A program made the translations under genes and the position numbers. Under the pieces are notes generated by a model that was given only the letters and a program-made list of their open reading frames with translations, did not search any database and had not been told where the DNA came from. This document shows, in pieces, positions 16,329 through 24,010 of a DNA stretch of 30,053 nt. Source of the DNA: UBA6168 sp041163745 (GTDB lineage: Bacteria; Bacteroidota; Bacteroidia; Chitinophagales; Saprospiraceae); contig JBEAQU010000021.1 in assembly GCA_041163745.1 (NCBI GenBank), positions 1-30,053 on the forward strand, read 5' to 3'. Position 1 is the stretch's first letter, and each line of letters opens with the position of its first letter.

Positions 16329-17390
16329 ATGTCCGTCGGAAACAACAGCACAGACCCAAGCAACGGAGCCTACCTCCTCAAGGCAAAGGATTTCGCCACC
16401 GACCAGGATGTCCGCTGGTGCCCAGGTTGCGGGGATTATTCCATTCTGAAGCAGGTGCAGACCGTGCTCGCAGACCTGGAGAAACAACCTCACGAAACGG
16501 TGTTCATCTCCGGTATCGGCTGTTCCTCCCGGTTTCCCTATTATATGGAGACCTATGGCATGCATAGCATCCATGGACGGGCACCTGGATTCGCCTCCGG
16601 CCTGCGGATCGCCCAACCGAATCTCCAGGTCTGGCTGATCACCGGTGACGGTGACGGGCTCTCCATCGGTGGCAATCACCTTCTGCACCTCTTCCGCCGG
16701 AATTTCAACCTGAATGTCATCCTCTTCAACAACCAAATCTACGGGCTGACCAAAGGGCAGTACTCGCCGACCTCCGAGGAAAACAAGAAGACCGTCTCCA
16801 CCCCGTACGGTTCCATCGACCATCCGGTCAATCCCATCGCCTTGGCACTGGGGGCCGATGCGACCTTCGTCGCCCGTTCCATGGACCGCGACCCCAAACA
16901 CCTCAAGGAGATGCTCGTCCGGGCGGACAGCCACCATGGCACCTCCTTCCTCGAGGTGTATCAGAATTGCAACATCTTCAATGACGGCGCTTTCGAAGCT
17001 TTCACGGAAAAAGATACCAAGCCTGAAAATTGCCTTTTCCTGGAAAATGGGCAGCCCCTGGTGTTTGGTGCGCGACGGGACAAGGGCATCCGCCTGGACG
17101 GTTTCCAGCCCGTCGTCGTCCACATGTCGGATGGTGCCGCCACCACGGACGACCTTTGGATACACGACGAATCCGACCTGATCAAGGCACAGATCCTGTC
17201 CAGGTTCTTCGATCTTCCTGCTTCCGAAGGAGGCGCCGGCCTTCCCAGGCCCTTCGGCGTCTTCTACCGGACCGAGCGCAGCTGCTACGAGGATATGTTG
17301 TCGGAACAACTCCGGGACGCCTCGGAGCAGGGGGGGGACGGTGACCTGGACGCCCTGCTCGCCGGTTCCAACACTTGGGAAATTCATTGA
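16329..17390 (+). CDS. korB: 2-oxoacid:ferredoxin oxidoreductase, beta subunit (KorB-type)
   Basis: This 353-residue cytoplasmic subunit carries thiamine diphosphate and an iron-sulfur cluster. WCPGCGDY (Cys31, Cys34), GIGCSSR (Cys65) and YQNCNIF (Cys214) supply the four cysteines expected for the single [4Fe-4S] cluster. GDGDG at 106-110, followed by ...ILFNNQIYGLTKGQ, is the ThDP/magnesium motif. It pairs with the gamma-alpha subunit encoded 81 bp upstream; together they form the oxidoreductase that passes electrons to ferredoxin. The ATG at 16329 precedes the conserved KDF...DVRWCPGC start found in the family. All key residues are present, so the protein should be active. Confidence 0.92.
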   Translation: MSVGNNSTDPSNGAYLLKAKDFATDQDVRWCPGCGDYSILKQVQTVLADLEKQPHETVFISGIGCSSRFPYYMETYGMHSIHGRAPGFASGLRIAQPNLQVWLITGDGDGLSIGGNHLLHLFRRNFNLNVILFNNQIYGLTKGQYSPTSEENKKTVSTPYGSIDHPVNPIALALGADATFVARSMDRDPKHLKEMLVRADSHHGTSFLEVYQNCNIFNDGAFEAFTEKDTKPENCLFLENGQPLVFGARRDKGIRLDGFQPVVVHMSDGAATTDDLWIHDESDLIKAQILSRFFDLPASEGGAGLPRPFGVFYRTERSCYEDMLSEQLRDASEQGGDGDLDALLAGSNTWEIH

Positions 17391-17548
17391 CCGACACGCT
17401 CTGCCACAACGATAGCGACTCTTATACCCGGACTGTTACATCGACACAATGCCTGCGCCGCAGACCTCGTTCGCGGTGAATTTCTCCCGCTGTCCGCCGG
17501 TGGATCCGCTCGTCCGGCATGGGCAGCGCTCCGTCAATGCAACAGCTT

Positions 17549-18907
17549 ATGAATCCACATGTAGTAGCCGTCTTCGGCGGCGCCGTGTCCGGTGCGGAAG
17601 CCGCCAGCCAACTGGCCGCCCAGGGTATCCGTACCATCGTGTTCGACCAACACGCCCTGCCCTACGGAAAAATAGAGGATGGCCTGCCCAAGTGGCATGC
17701 CAAGCTGCGCGACAAGGAGGAAGCGAATATCAATGACAAGCTCGATCATCCGCTCATCACCTTCGTCCCCAACACCAAACTGGGGCGGGACCTGGATTTC
17801 CGGGATGTGCTCGACAACTGGGGCTTCTCCGCCGTCCTGCTGGCGACAGGGGCCTGGCGCGACCGTCCACTTCCCATACCCGGTGTGGACGAATTCGTCG
17901 GAAAAGGGCTGTACTACCAAAACCCGTTCATTCATTGGTTCAATCATTGCCATGAGCCCGGATACCAAGGTGCACGCTTGCGTGTGGCGGACGGCGCCCT
18001 GGTCATCGGAGGCGGCCTCGCCTCCATCGATGTGGCAAAGGCCCTGATGATGGAAACCGTTCGGCGGAAACTGGCGGAAAGGAATGTCCTGGTGCATATG
18101 TTCGACCTCGAGCGGGGAATCGCCAACGTGCTGGCAGCGCACCAGCTGTCGATCGAAGACCTGGGACTGGCAGGCTGCACCCTGGTCTATCGCCGCCGTA
18201 TCCAGGACATGCCTCTTTTCCCGGGGGATACGGATACGCCGGAAAAAATGGCCAAGGCGGAGGCGGTCCGGGAAAAGGTGCTGCGTACCGCACAAGCCAG
18301 GTTTCTTTTCAATGTGCTTCCCTGTACCGTCCCCGTGGACAAAATCATCGAAGACGGTCGACTGCAAGGGCTGGTTTTGCGCAGTACCCGCGTAGCGGAC
18401 GGCAAGGTCATGGAAATACGGGGCTCAGAGCAGGCTTTCCGCACATCCTTGGTCATTTCCTCCATCGGCAGTGTGCCCGATCCCTTGCCAGGGGTGCCGA
18501 TGAAGGGACAGACCTTCGCGGTGGAAACGGACGCCTGTTGCAGGATCCGGGGATTCCACAATGTGTTCGCTTTGGGCAATGCCGTGACAGGAAGGGGAAA
18601 CATCCGGGAAAGCATGGAACATGGGCGCGCGGTGTCGACCGCCATTGCAAGGAATTACCTGGCCGCACCGGAGGCGTACGTCGGCTCGCAGTTTCGCGAG
18701 CAGGCGGCTGCCGCCGCCGATGCTACGCAACGCTTTGTGAAGGACAGCCTGACCGGCCTCCCGCCCATCTCGGCGGCGCAGGCGGCACATATTTTCGAGA
18801 AGGTGGCGGCACGGCATCAGGCGGTGGGGTATGACGGGAACTTTCGGAAATGGGTAGCCGACCACTTGCCCGTACGGCTGGAGCAGCTGCTCGGTTTTCG
18901 GGATTGA
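17549..18907 (+). CDS. FAD/NAD(P)-dependent oxidoreductase (adrenodoxin-reductase / glutamate-synthase small-subunit-like)
   Basis: This flavoprotein of about 452 residues has an N-terminal FAD dinucleotide fold (VAVFGGAVSGAEAA, residues 5-18), a second NAD(P)-binding glycine motif (VIGGGLASIDVA, from about 152) and a C-terminal FAD motif with a GNAVTGRGNIRESMEHG stretch, as in adrenodoxin-type ferredoxin-NADP reductases. No extra iron-sulfur cysteine motifs are visible. It follows korA-korB on the same strand with a 158-bp gap. A role in moving electrons between ferredoxin reduced by Kor and NAD(P) is therefore likely, but this is inference from neighbourhood. The start is uncertain among ATGs at 17519, 17537 and 17549; 17549 puts the Rossmann strand at the usual distance from the N-terminus. 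Confidence 0.75.
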   Translation: MNPHVVAVFGGAVSGAEAASQLAAQGIRTIVFDQHALPYGKIEDGLPKWHAKLRDKEEANINDKLDHPLITFVPNTKLGRDLDFRDVLDNWGFSAVLLATGAWRDRPLPIPGVDEFVGKGLYYQNPFIHWFNHCHEPGYQGARLRVADGALVIGGGLASIDVAKALMMETVRRKLAERNVLVHMFDLERGIANVLAAHQLSIEDLGLAGCTLVYRRRIQDMPLFPGDTDTPEKMAKAEAVREKVLRTAQARFLFNVLPCTVPVDKIIEDGRLQGLVLRSTRVADGKVMEIRGSEQAFRTSLVISSIGSVPDPLPGVPMKGQTFAVETDACCRIRGFHNVFALGNAVTGRGNIRESMEHGRAVSTAIARNYLAAPEAYVGSQFREQAAAAADATQRFVKDSLTGLPPISAAQAAHIFEKVAARHQAVGYDGNFRKWVADHLPVRLEQLLGFRD

Positions 18908-18937
18908 ACACCTCCGCACGTCGTCGTCTTCCTGTCC

Positions 18938-19660
18938 TCACCCGTCCGTCCCGTGGCCGGACCTTTGCGCCGGCCTGCCGACCTGGATGCAGAAGTTGAA
19001 CATCGGGTGTTGCAGCTTGGCCCATAAGCGGAGCCAGATAGGCAGGAGTTGTTCCAATGCCCTCGCCGCGGTGATGTCCCCCAGGTCTATCTGTCGCGCC
19101 GCCGGCCAACCCAACTGAACCAACAGGTCGCCAACCTGCCGCTTGGCAGCGTCGTCGTTCCCACACAGGAACACCTGATGTTCGCCAGGCACCAGCGAAG
19201 GATCGACCATGACCGCGGCTGTCAGAGAATTGAGGGTCTTCACGACCTGCAAGCTGGGGTAGGACCGCTGGATTTCCTCTCCCATCGAGTTGGTGTTGCA
19301 GATGTGGAGGGTGGGAGGCATCCCGTTTGTGAAATCCAGCGGGTTGGATAGGTCCACCAGGACGCCCTCGGCCAGTTGTGCGGCCCCGGCCGATTCCAGG
19401 GCGGACAGCACCGCTGTTCCGCTTACCGCCAGGATGGTCTGCGGCCCATGGCGCAGGGCTTCGGCGAAAGTCCCCAGCCGCACGGAGGGCCGTTCCCGCA
19501 GCCAGTGTCCGAAAGGCGGGAGGTTGGAATAGGTACCCGTTCCGGTGGCCAGGGTGTGGGCGACGTCCCGGGTTCCCAGCAGTACATCGTGACCGAGTCC
19601 GGTGAATTTGTCCGCCAGTGTCCGTGCCACACTGCCGGTTCCCAAAATTCCGATTTTCAT
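18938..19660 (-). CDS. NADPH-dependent F420-reductase-like Rossmann protein
   Basis: This 240-residue protein opens with MKIGILGTGSVARTLADKF and continues to VLLGTRD, the NADP(H)-binding fold seen in F420-dependent NADP reductase and its many relatives (PF03807-type). Later features are VLVDLSNPLDF, ICNTNSMGEEIQ and VVKTLNSLTAAVM. In archaea and actinobacteria the enzyme moves hydride between F420 and NADP. Bacteroidota are not known to rely on F420, so members here probably act on another substrate. The gene converges on the FAD oxidoreductase with a 30-bp gap and diverges from the membrane-protein gene. The substrate is unknown. Confidence 0.75.
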   Translation of the reverse strand: MKIGILGTGSVARTLADKFTGLGHDVLLGTRDVAHTLATGTGTYSNLPPFGHWLRERPSVRLGTFAEALRHGPQTILAVSGTAVLSALESAGAAQLAEGVLVDLSNPLDFTNGMPPTLHICNTNSMGEEIQRSYPSLQVVKTLNSLTAAVMVDPSLVPGEHQVFLCGNDDAAKRQVGDLLVQLGWPAARQIDLGDITAARALEQLLPIWLRLWAKLQHPMFNFCIQVGRPAQRSGHGTDG

Positions 19661-19810
19661 AGCAAGGGTGATTGATTCCTATGCAAGTTACACAATCGCA
19701 ACGGAACTTTACGGTCTAATCACCTTTGTCGTCGGGAAGCGCCGGTCGCTCGGAACCGCTCCCGCTTTCCTTTTCCCGGCCGCCGTGCCGCCGGGGGTAT
19801 ACCAGCCGCC

Positions 19811-21658
19811 ATGAAAAACAAGCACTCCGGCCTTGCCTTGCTGACCGCCGCCATACTGCTGGCCGGCACCGTATTGGTCTCCCCCCGTTACAACCGTACC
19901 CACACGGAAGCCACCCTGACCTGGGACGTCAGCGGCTACTACCTCTATCTGCCTGCGCTGTTCATCTACCACGACCTGAAACAATTGTCCTTCCTGCCGG
20001 ATGTCCTGGCGAAATACCAGCCGAGTTACGCGCCCGACCAGGCCTATCCCCATCCCGGTGGGGGGCAGGTCCTGAAATACCCGGCCGGGATGGCGCTGCT
20101 TTACCTGCCGGCTTACTGGGCCGGTCATGCCTGGGCCCTGGCCGGCGGCTACCCTGCGGACGGTTTTTCCTATCCGTATCAGTTCGCGGTGCAATGGGGG
20201 AGTGTGTTGGTGGCACTGATGGGACTGCTGGTGCTGCGTGGCTTGTTGTTGCGGTACCTGGATGACCGTACGAGTGCGGTGACCTTGCTGCTGGTGGCGC
20301 TCGGCACCAATTTTTTCAACTATGCCACCTTCGACGCCGCCATGCCTCATGTCTACGGATTCACCATGACCGCACTGGTGTTATGGCAGACCATCCGGTG
20401 GCAGGATGCACCAAGCCGGGGGGCGGCCTTGCGCCTGGGCAGCCTGGTAGGGCTGGCTGCCCTGGTCCGGCCGACGGAATTGGCCACCTGCCTCATCCCA
20501 TTGTGCTGGGGCGTAACAGGATGGCACAGCTGCAAACTGCGCATGGACTGGTTGTGGCGGCAACGGGCCTTATGGTGGCCGGCGGTGGTGGCGGCGGCCG
20601 CCATTGGATTCATCCAGCTGTTGTATTGGAAATATGCGAGCGGGGAATGGCTAGTCTATTCCTACCAGCAGCAGGGCTTTGATTTTCTCCGTCCGCACCT
20701 GGAGGAGGTGTTGTTTTCCTATCGGAAAGGCTGGCTGGTATATACTCCACTGGTATGTTTCATGCTGGCGGGGTGGTGGCAGTTCCGGCAGGCTGCCCGC
20801 CGACCGGCTGTCTTGGCAGCCGGCCGCCGTCAGCTGCGGGAATTATGGCTGCCGGCTGCTGCGTATGCAATGCTCAGCCTCTGGCTGGTCAGTGCCTGGG
20901 AAATCTGGTGGTATGGGGGGGCTTTCGGCCAAAGGGCCATGATTCCCGGTTATGTCCTGCTGGCATTTCCGCTTTCCGCCCTGATCTCGGCCGCTGTCCG
21001 CTGGCGGCCGGTCCTGCGGCGGATCTTGTGGACCGGTCTCGCATGCTGCGTGGTCCTCAATCTTTTCCAGACGTATCAGGCGCACAAAGGGCCCTGGGAG
21101 GCGGACATGATGAACAAGGCCTACTACTGGCGGATTTTCGGAAAGGTGGAAGACAATCCTTACGACAAGATCCTGCTCGATGTGGGGGAAGGTTATCACG
21201 GCGAAAGGAATCGATCTCGGCTGTTCGGGCGGGCGGATTTCGAGACGGGGGATGCGGGGGAAAGCGTGAAGGACCTGGTCCTGCCTTCCGGACAGCGGGC
21301 CTGCCGGGTGGACAGCCATCGGAAAGTGTCTCCGGTGGTGGAGTGGGATCGCCCGGCAGACCTGGCGGAAGGAGACGGTTTGCAGGTACGTGCCTGGTTC
21401 CACAGCCCGACGGTCCAATGGGAGCCATGGTGGATGCCACAATGCGTGGTGCAACTGGTCGGGGAGGATGGGAAGGTGTTGCGAGAACGCCTCATGCGGC
21501 CGGGCAGGCTGTTGAATTCTCCGGAATGGCGCCTCGTCCGGATGGATATCCGGGTGCCCGACAAGCCTTTCCGAAAAATCCGGGTTTTCCTGCGGGTGCC
21601 GGGTGACCAGGGTGTCTTGATGATGGATGACCTGGAACTGGTACGATACGACCGATAG
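19811..21658 (+). CDS. Polytopic membrane protein, GT-C glycosyltransferase-like, with C-terminal beta-sandwich domain
   Basis: This 615-residue protein has about ten or eleven hydrophobic segments between residues 8 and about 430. The first long loop after helix 1 contains TWDVSGYYLYLPALF (Asp39), an acidic-aromatic pattern like the first extracytoplasmic loop of GT-C enzymes that use lipid-linked sugars. From about residue 470 to the end the chain is soluble and beta-rich: FETGD at the start, then WRLVRMDIRVP, IRVFLRVPGDQG and MDDLELVRYD. This is reminiscent of carbohydrate-binding jelly-roll domains. It may transfer or bind sugars at the outer face of the inner membrane, but neither family nor donor is recognised with certainty. 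The gene diverges from the F420-reductase-like gene, 150 bp apart, and converges on the ribosomal operon. Confidence 0.55.
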   Translation: MKNKHSGLALLTAAILLAGTVLVSPRYNRTHTEATLTWDVSGYYLYLPALFIYHDLKQLSFLPDVLAKYQPSYAPDQAYPHPGGGQVLKYPAGMALLYLPAYWAGHAWALAGGYPADGFSYPYQFAVQWGSVLVALMGLLVLRGLLLRYLDDRTSAVTLLLVALGTNFFNYATFDAAMPHVYGFTMTALVLWQTIRWQDAPSRGAALRLGSLVGLAALVRPTELATCLIPLCWGVTGWHSCKLRMDWLWRQRALWWPAVVAAAAIGFIQLLYWKYASGEWLVYSYQQQGFDFLRPHLEEVLFSYRKGWLVYTPLVCFMLAGWWQFRQAARRPAVLAAGRRQLRELWLPAAAYAMLSLWLVSAWEIWWYGGAFGQRAMIPGYVLLAFPLSALISAAVRWRPVLRRILWTGLACCVVLNLFQTYQAHKGPWEADMMNKAYYWRIFGKVEDNPYDKILLDVGEGYHGERNRSRLFGRADFETGDAGESVKDLVLPSGQRACRVDSHRKVSPVVEWDRPADLAEGDGLQVRAWFHSPTVQWEPWWMPQCVVQLVGEDGKVLRERLMRPGRLLNSPEWRLVRMDIRVPDKPFRKIRVFLRVPGDQGVLMMDDLELVRYDR

Positions 21659-22038
21659 CAGGAAGGGCCGAACCATATTGCCAAGGTTGCGGGACGAAGG
21701 GATGTGTCGGCGTTGCCGAACCGGCTGTCTTCGAGCCGTTGATTGTCCCTGTCACCTCGTTGAAAGGTGCGGTGGCGCTGTGTTGTGACTTTCCCGGATG
21801 ACGGTTTTTGCGGACCGCTTTGCGGTGCGGGCGGTGAAGACCCGAAAATATGGCGCTGGGGCGGAAGAAATGATTTGGTTCTTTTTAAATGGTCTGATTC
21901 CATCTACCCTGGCTGTAATATTCAACATGATGACAGGGGTTTTTCCGCGGAGGAAGCGTTGCCAACGGGGTGGGGGAGACTTTTGGCTGTGCTCGGAAGA
22001 AATGGAGGGTGCAGGTCAAACGGAGGAAGAGGCGTTGC

Positions 22039-22129
22039 AAAAAAAAAGCTGTCCCGATGAATCATCCGGTGCCGTTGCGGGATATTTAAGATACGCTGCA
22101 GGACGGCAGGTTGGAATGATCGGGACAGC
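22039..22129 (-). terminator. Structured intrinsic terminator behind rpsF-rpsR-rplI
   Basis: Read on the minus strand, an 11-bp perfect stem (GCTGTCCCGAT at 22119-22129 paired with ATCGGGACAGC at 22048-22058) is followed at once by nine T residues (A run at 22039-22047 on the plus strand). Inside it a bulged helix and a 6-bp inner stem (22070-22075 with 22103-22108) close a loop of 27 nt. It lies about 80 nt past the rplI stop codon. The T run supports minus-strand termination; the loop is longer than in simple terminators. Confidence 0.6.
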
Positions 22130-22150
22130 CTATTCAGGACACAAAGGCTT

Positions 22151-22170
22151 TTCCGCCGTTTTCGGCGGGA
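22151..22170. terminator. Short GC hairpin just after rplI
   Basis: TTCCGCCG and CGGCGGGA form an 8-bp stem (one G-T pair) around TTTT, about 40 nt beyond the rplI stop. No clear T run follows on either strand, so it may be an accessory stem or 3'-end stabiliser rather than a terminator. Confidence 0.3.
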
Positions 22171-22209
22171 AGCATGGTAAAGGATGGTCCGACGTGGGTC
22201 GGACCCGGG

Positions 22210-22737
22210 TTACTCGGCAGCCGGTGCAGCTTCCGCCGAGGCAGCCTCCTCGGCTGCGCGGGCGTTCAGGGCTTGGGCGAGGTCCGGGTCGTCCGGCCTG
22301 ACGACAAACTGGATCTTGGCATCCACCTCCGGATGGAGGTCGAGTTCCGCCACATAGCTACCGACCATTTTGATATGGTCATCCGGCAGCAAGATGTCGC
22401 GGCGGTCCACCTCGATTCCCAGTTGGTTCTTCAGGGCGGCCGCCAGCTGTACGTTGGTGACGCTGCCGAAGATCTTGCCGGAGGTACCCACCTTCGTTTC
22501 GATGGTGAGGGATTTGTCCTTGAGTTGTTCGGCGATGGCCTTGAAGTGGTCGAGCATCTTGTTCAGCTTGGCCGCTTCCTGCCGCTTGAAACTCTCGAGG
22601 TTGCCGCGGTTGGCTTTGTTCGCGACGATGGCCAGCCCTTGGGGGATCAGGTAGTTTCGGCCGTAGCCGGGCTTGACGGTGACGATATCGAATTTCCGTC
22701 CTACCTTCTCGATATTTTTAAGCAATATGATTTCCAT
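22210..22737 (-). CDS. rplI: 50S ribosomal protein L9
   Basis: This 175-residue protein begins MEIILLKNIEKVGRKFDIV and continues with KPGYGRNYLIPQGLA, the classic L9 N-terminal domain that binds 23S rRNA. It then has the long connecting helix (about 45-80) and the C-terminal domain (KIFGSVTNVQLAAALK). It is the third gene of the rpsF-rpsR-rplI cluster, 85 bp after rpsR. The chain is about 25 residues longer than usual because of an Ala/Glu-rich tail (EEAASAEAAPAAE) likely to be disordered. The ATG at 22737 matches the universal L9 start; an open frame upstream is not conserved. Confidence 0.97.
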   Translation of the reverse strand: MEIILLKNIEKVGRKFDIVTVKPGYGRNYLIPQGLAIVANKANRGNLESFKRQEAAKLNKMLDHFKAIAEQLKDKSLTIETKVGTSGKIFGSVTNVQLAAALKNQLGIEVDRRDILLPDDHIKMVGSYVAELDLHPEVDAKIQFVVRPDDPDLAQALNARAAEEAASAEAAPAAE

Positions 22738-22822
22738 GTCAGATAGAGTTTGAAGGTTCGGAATCCGGATGCGGGCACACCGGGGGCCGGCGGGAAGCCG
22801 ACCTGGTGCAGGCACCGGGTCA

Positions 22823-23092
22823 TTATTTCAGCAAGTCCGTCACGTAGGGCAGGAGTGCCAGGTGGCGGGCCCGTTTGACGGCTGTGGCGACACGACGCTG
22901 GTATTTGAGGGAATTGCCGGTGATGCGGCGGGGGAGCAGCTTGCCTTGTTCGTTGACGAACTGAAGGAGGAAATCGCTGTCCTTGTAATCGATGTATTTG
23001 ATGCCGAATTTGCGGAAACGGCAATATTTCTTGCGTTTTTGCCCCAGGCTGGGATTGCTCAGGAACTTTATATCATCTCTTGATGCGGGCAT
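22823..23092 (-). CDS. rpsR: 30S ribosomal protein S18
   Basis: This 89-residue basic protein has KKYCRFRKFGIKYIDYKD, then LLQFVNEQGKLLPRRITG and YQRRVATAVKRARHLALLPY, which are the S18 signature. It binds S6 on the 30S platform, and its gene sits 53 bp after rpsF as in most bacteria. The length is normal. Because S6 here carries an added domain, S18 is the partner most likely to be near that extension in the ribosome. Confidence 0.97.
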   Translation of the reverse strand: MPASRDDIKFLSNPSLGQKRKKYCRFRKFGIKYIDYKDSDFLLQFVNEQGKLLPRRITGNSLKYQRRVATAVKRARHLALLPYVTDLLK

Positions 23093-23145
23093 GGTCTTGT
23101 TGATTTTGATGTTGAAGGTGGAAGATTACGACAGTTCGCGCGGGG

Positions 23146-23841
23146 TCATTCGTCATCTTCGGACGTGCCGTCCGCGATGCGTCCGCCTTTCAGGTCCTCC
23201 TGCCATTTCTTGAGCTTGTCCCATTCCCCTTTGGCCGCCAGCTCCGCTTGTGCGGGCCAGGTGCCGGGATCCTGGAAGCTGAAACGGTCACCGGCCGATA
23301 CGAGGATGTCCTTGATGCCGTCCGCCGTCATGGTGGACAGTTTGGTGAAGGAGTCCACTCCGGCAGCCCGTAGCACTTCGGCGATTTTCGGGCCGATGCC
23401 TTCGATCCGCTTGAGGTTGTCGGGTTGGTGAGGTTGTTTGCCGGGTTTGGGCTGTTTGTCTCTGACGGCTGCCGTTTCCGGCTCCGCTTTCTTCTTGCGC
23501 TTCGATTTGCCGATCAGGCCTTGGCGCCGGTCTTCGTTGTACTTGACGCCGTACTTGTCCAGCGTGACCGTCAGGAAGCGCAGGATGCGTTCGTCCCGGC
23601 GGAGGTTCAGTTCCAGCGCATCCAGGAACTGCCCGTTCTCGGAGGTGAATTCCACACAATAGTAATAGGCGGAATGCCGGCGGTTGATCTGGTAGGCCAG
23701 CTGGCGGAGCCCCATTTCGTCCACATGCACGATTTGGCAGCCGCTGGCTTGCAACTGGTCGACGTATTTCTGTGCTGTCGTTTTGATTTCATCGCCCGAC
23801 AGCACCGGATCGACGATGAAAGTTACTTCGTAATTTCGCAT
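23146..23841 (-). CDS. rpsF: 30S ribosomal protein S6 fused to a C-terminal helix-hairpin-helix domain
   Basis: Residues 1-102 are a complete S6 (MRNYEVTFIVDPVLSGDEI, LAYQINRRHSAYYY, RRDERILRFLTVTLD). A basic linker rich in Lys and Arg follows (about 103-140). Residues about 141-190 form a helix-hairpin-helix unit (LKRIEGIGPKIAEVLRAAG, then DSFTKLSTMTADGIKDIL), and about 191-220 a Trp-rich helical tail (TWPAQAELAAKGEWDKLKKW). The total of 231 residues is roughly twice the usual S6 length. I recall the same HhH-plus-tail module at the C-terminus of L21 in some Bacteroidota. In S6 it may add RNA or protein contacts on the 30S platform; that role is inference. The gene heads the rpsF-rpsR-rplI operon. 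ATG 23841 is the conserved S6 start; the open frame to 23925 is not. Confidence 0.93.
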   Translation of the reverse strand: MRNYEVTFIVDPVLSGDEIKTTAQKYVDQLQASGCQIVHVDEMGLRQLAYQINRRHSAYYYCVEFTSENGQFLDALELNLRRDERILRFLTVTLDKYGVKYNEDRRQGLIGKSKRKKKAEPETAAVRDKQPKPGKQPHQPDNLKRIEGIGPKIAEVLRAAGVDSFTKLSTMTADGIKDILVSAGDRFSFQDPGTWPAQAELAAKGEWDKLKKWQEDLKGGRIADGTSEDDE

Positions 23842-23954
23842 AAAAGATCGGAAGTAGTGATGGAAAATCCGGAAAATACCGATTCGAAAGCTGTTTCTCA
23901 GGCAGTTGTGCCCAGTTGTACGCATTCGCTCCGATGAAATCCCGAAAAGGCTGG

Positions 23955-23987
23955 CAAAATTAGCAAATTATAGGCAAGGAAAACAAA
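23955..23987 (-). promoter_or_regulatory. Bacteroidota-type promoter for the rpsF operon
   Basis: On the minus strand, TTTG (23984-23987) is followed by a 21-bp spacer and TAATTTTG (23955-23962), an exact TAnnTTTG -7 box at acceptable spacing. Transcription from it would leave a leader of about 105-110 nt before the rpsF start. S6:S18-binding autoregulatory leaders are known in other bacteria. A short ATCGG/CCGAT pairing exists near the start codon, but I cannot show the conserved CCG-bulge structure here. Confidence 0.6.
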
Positions 23988-24010
23988 AGAATTTACCTTT
24001 CTTTGGTATT

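Larger units (their letters stand above)
21659..22209. other. Convergent intergenic region, terminator-rich, no gene
   Basis: These 551 bp separate the converging membrane-protein gene and rplI. I recognise no coding sequence in the short open frames. The right half holds two hairpins, including a long structured one with a nine-base T run on the minus strand (22039-22129). The left half (21659-22030) shows nothing I can name. Confidence 0.55.

Noticed and set aside
14505..17387. Long minus-strand open frames (464 and 478 codons) opposite korA and korB
   Set aside because: They are antisense shadows caused by high third-position GC; the plus-strand genes carry intact catalytic motifs.
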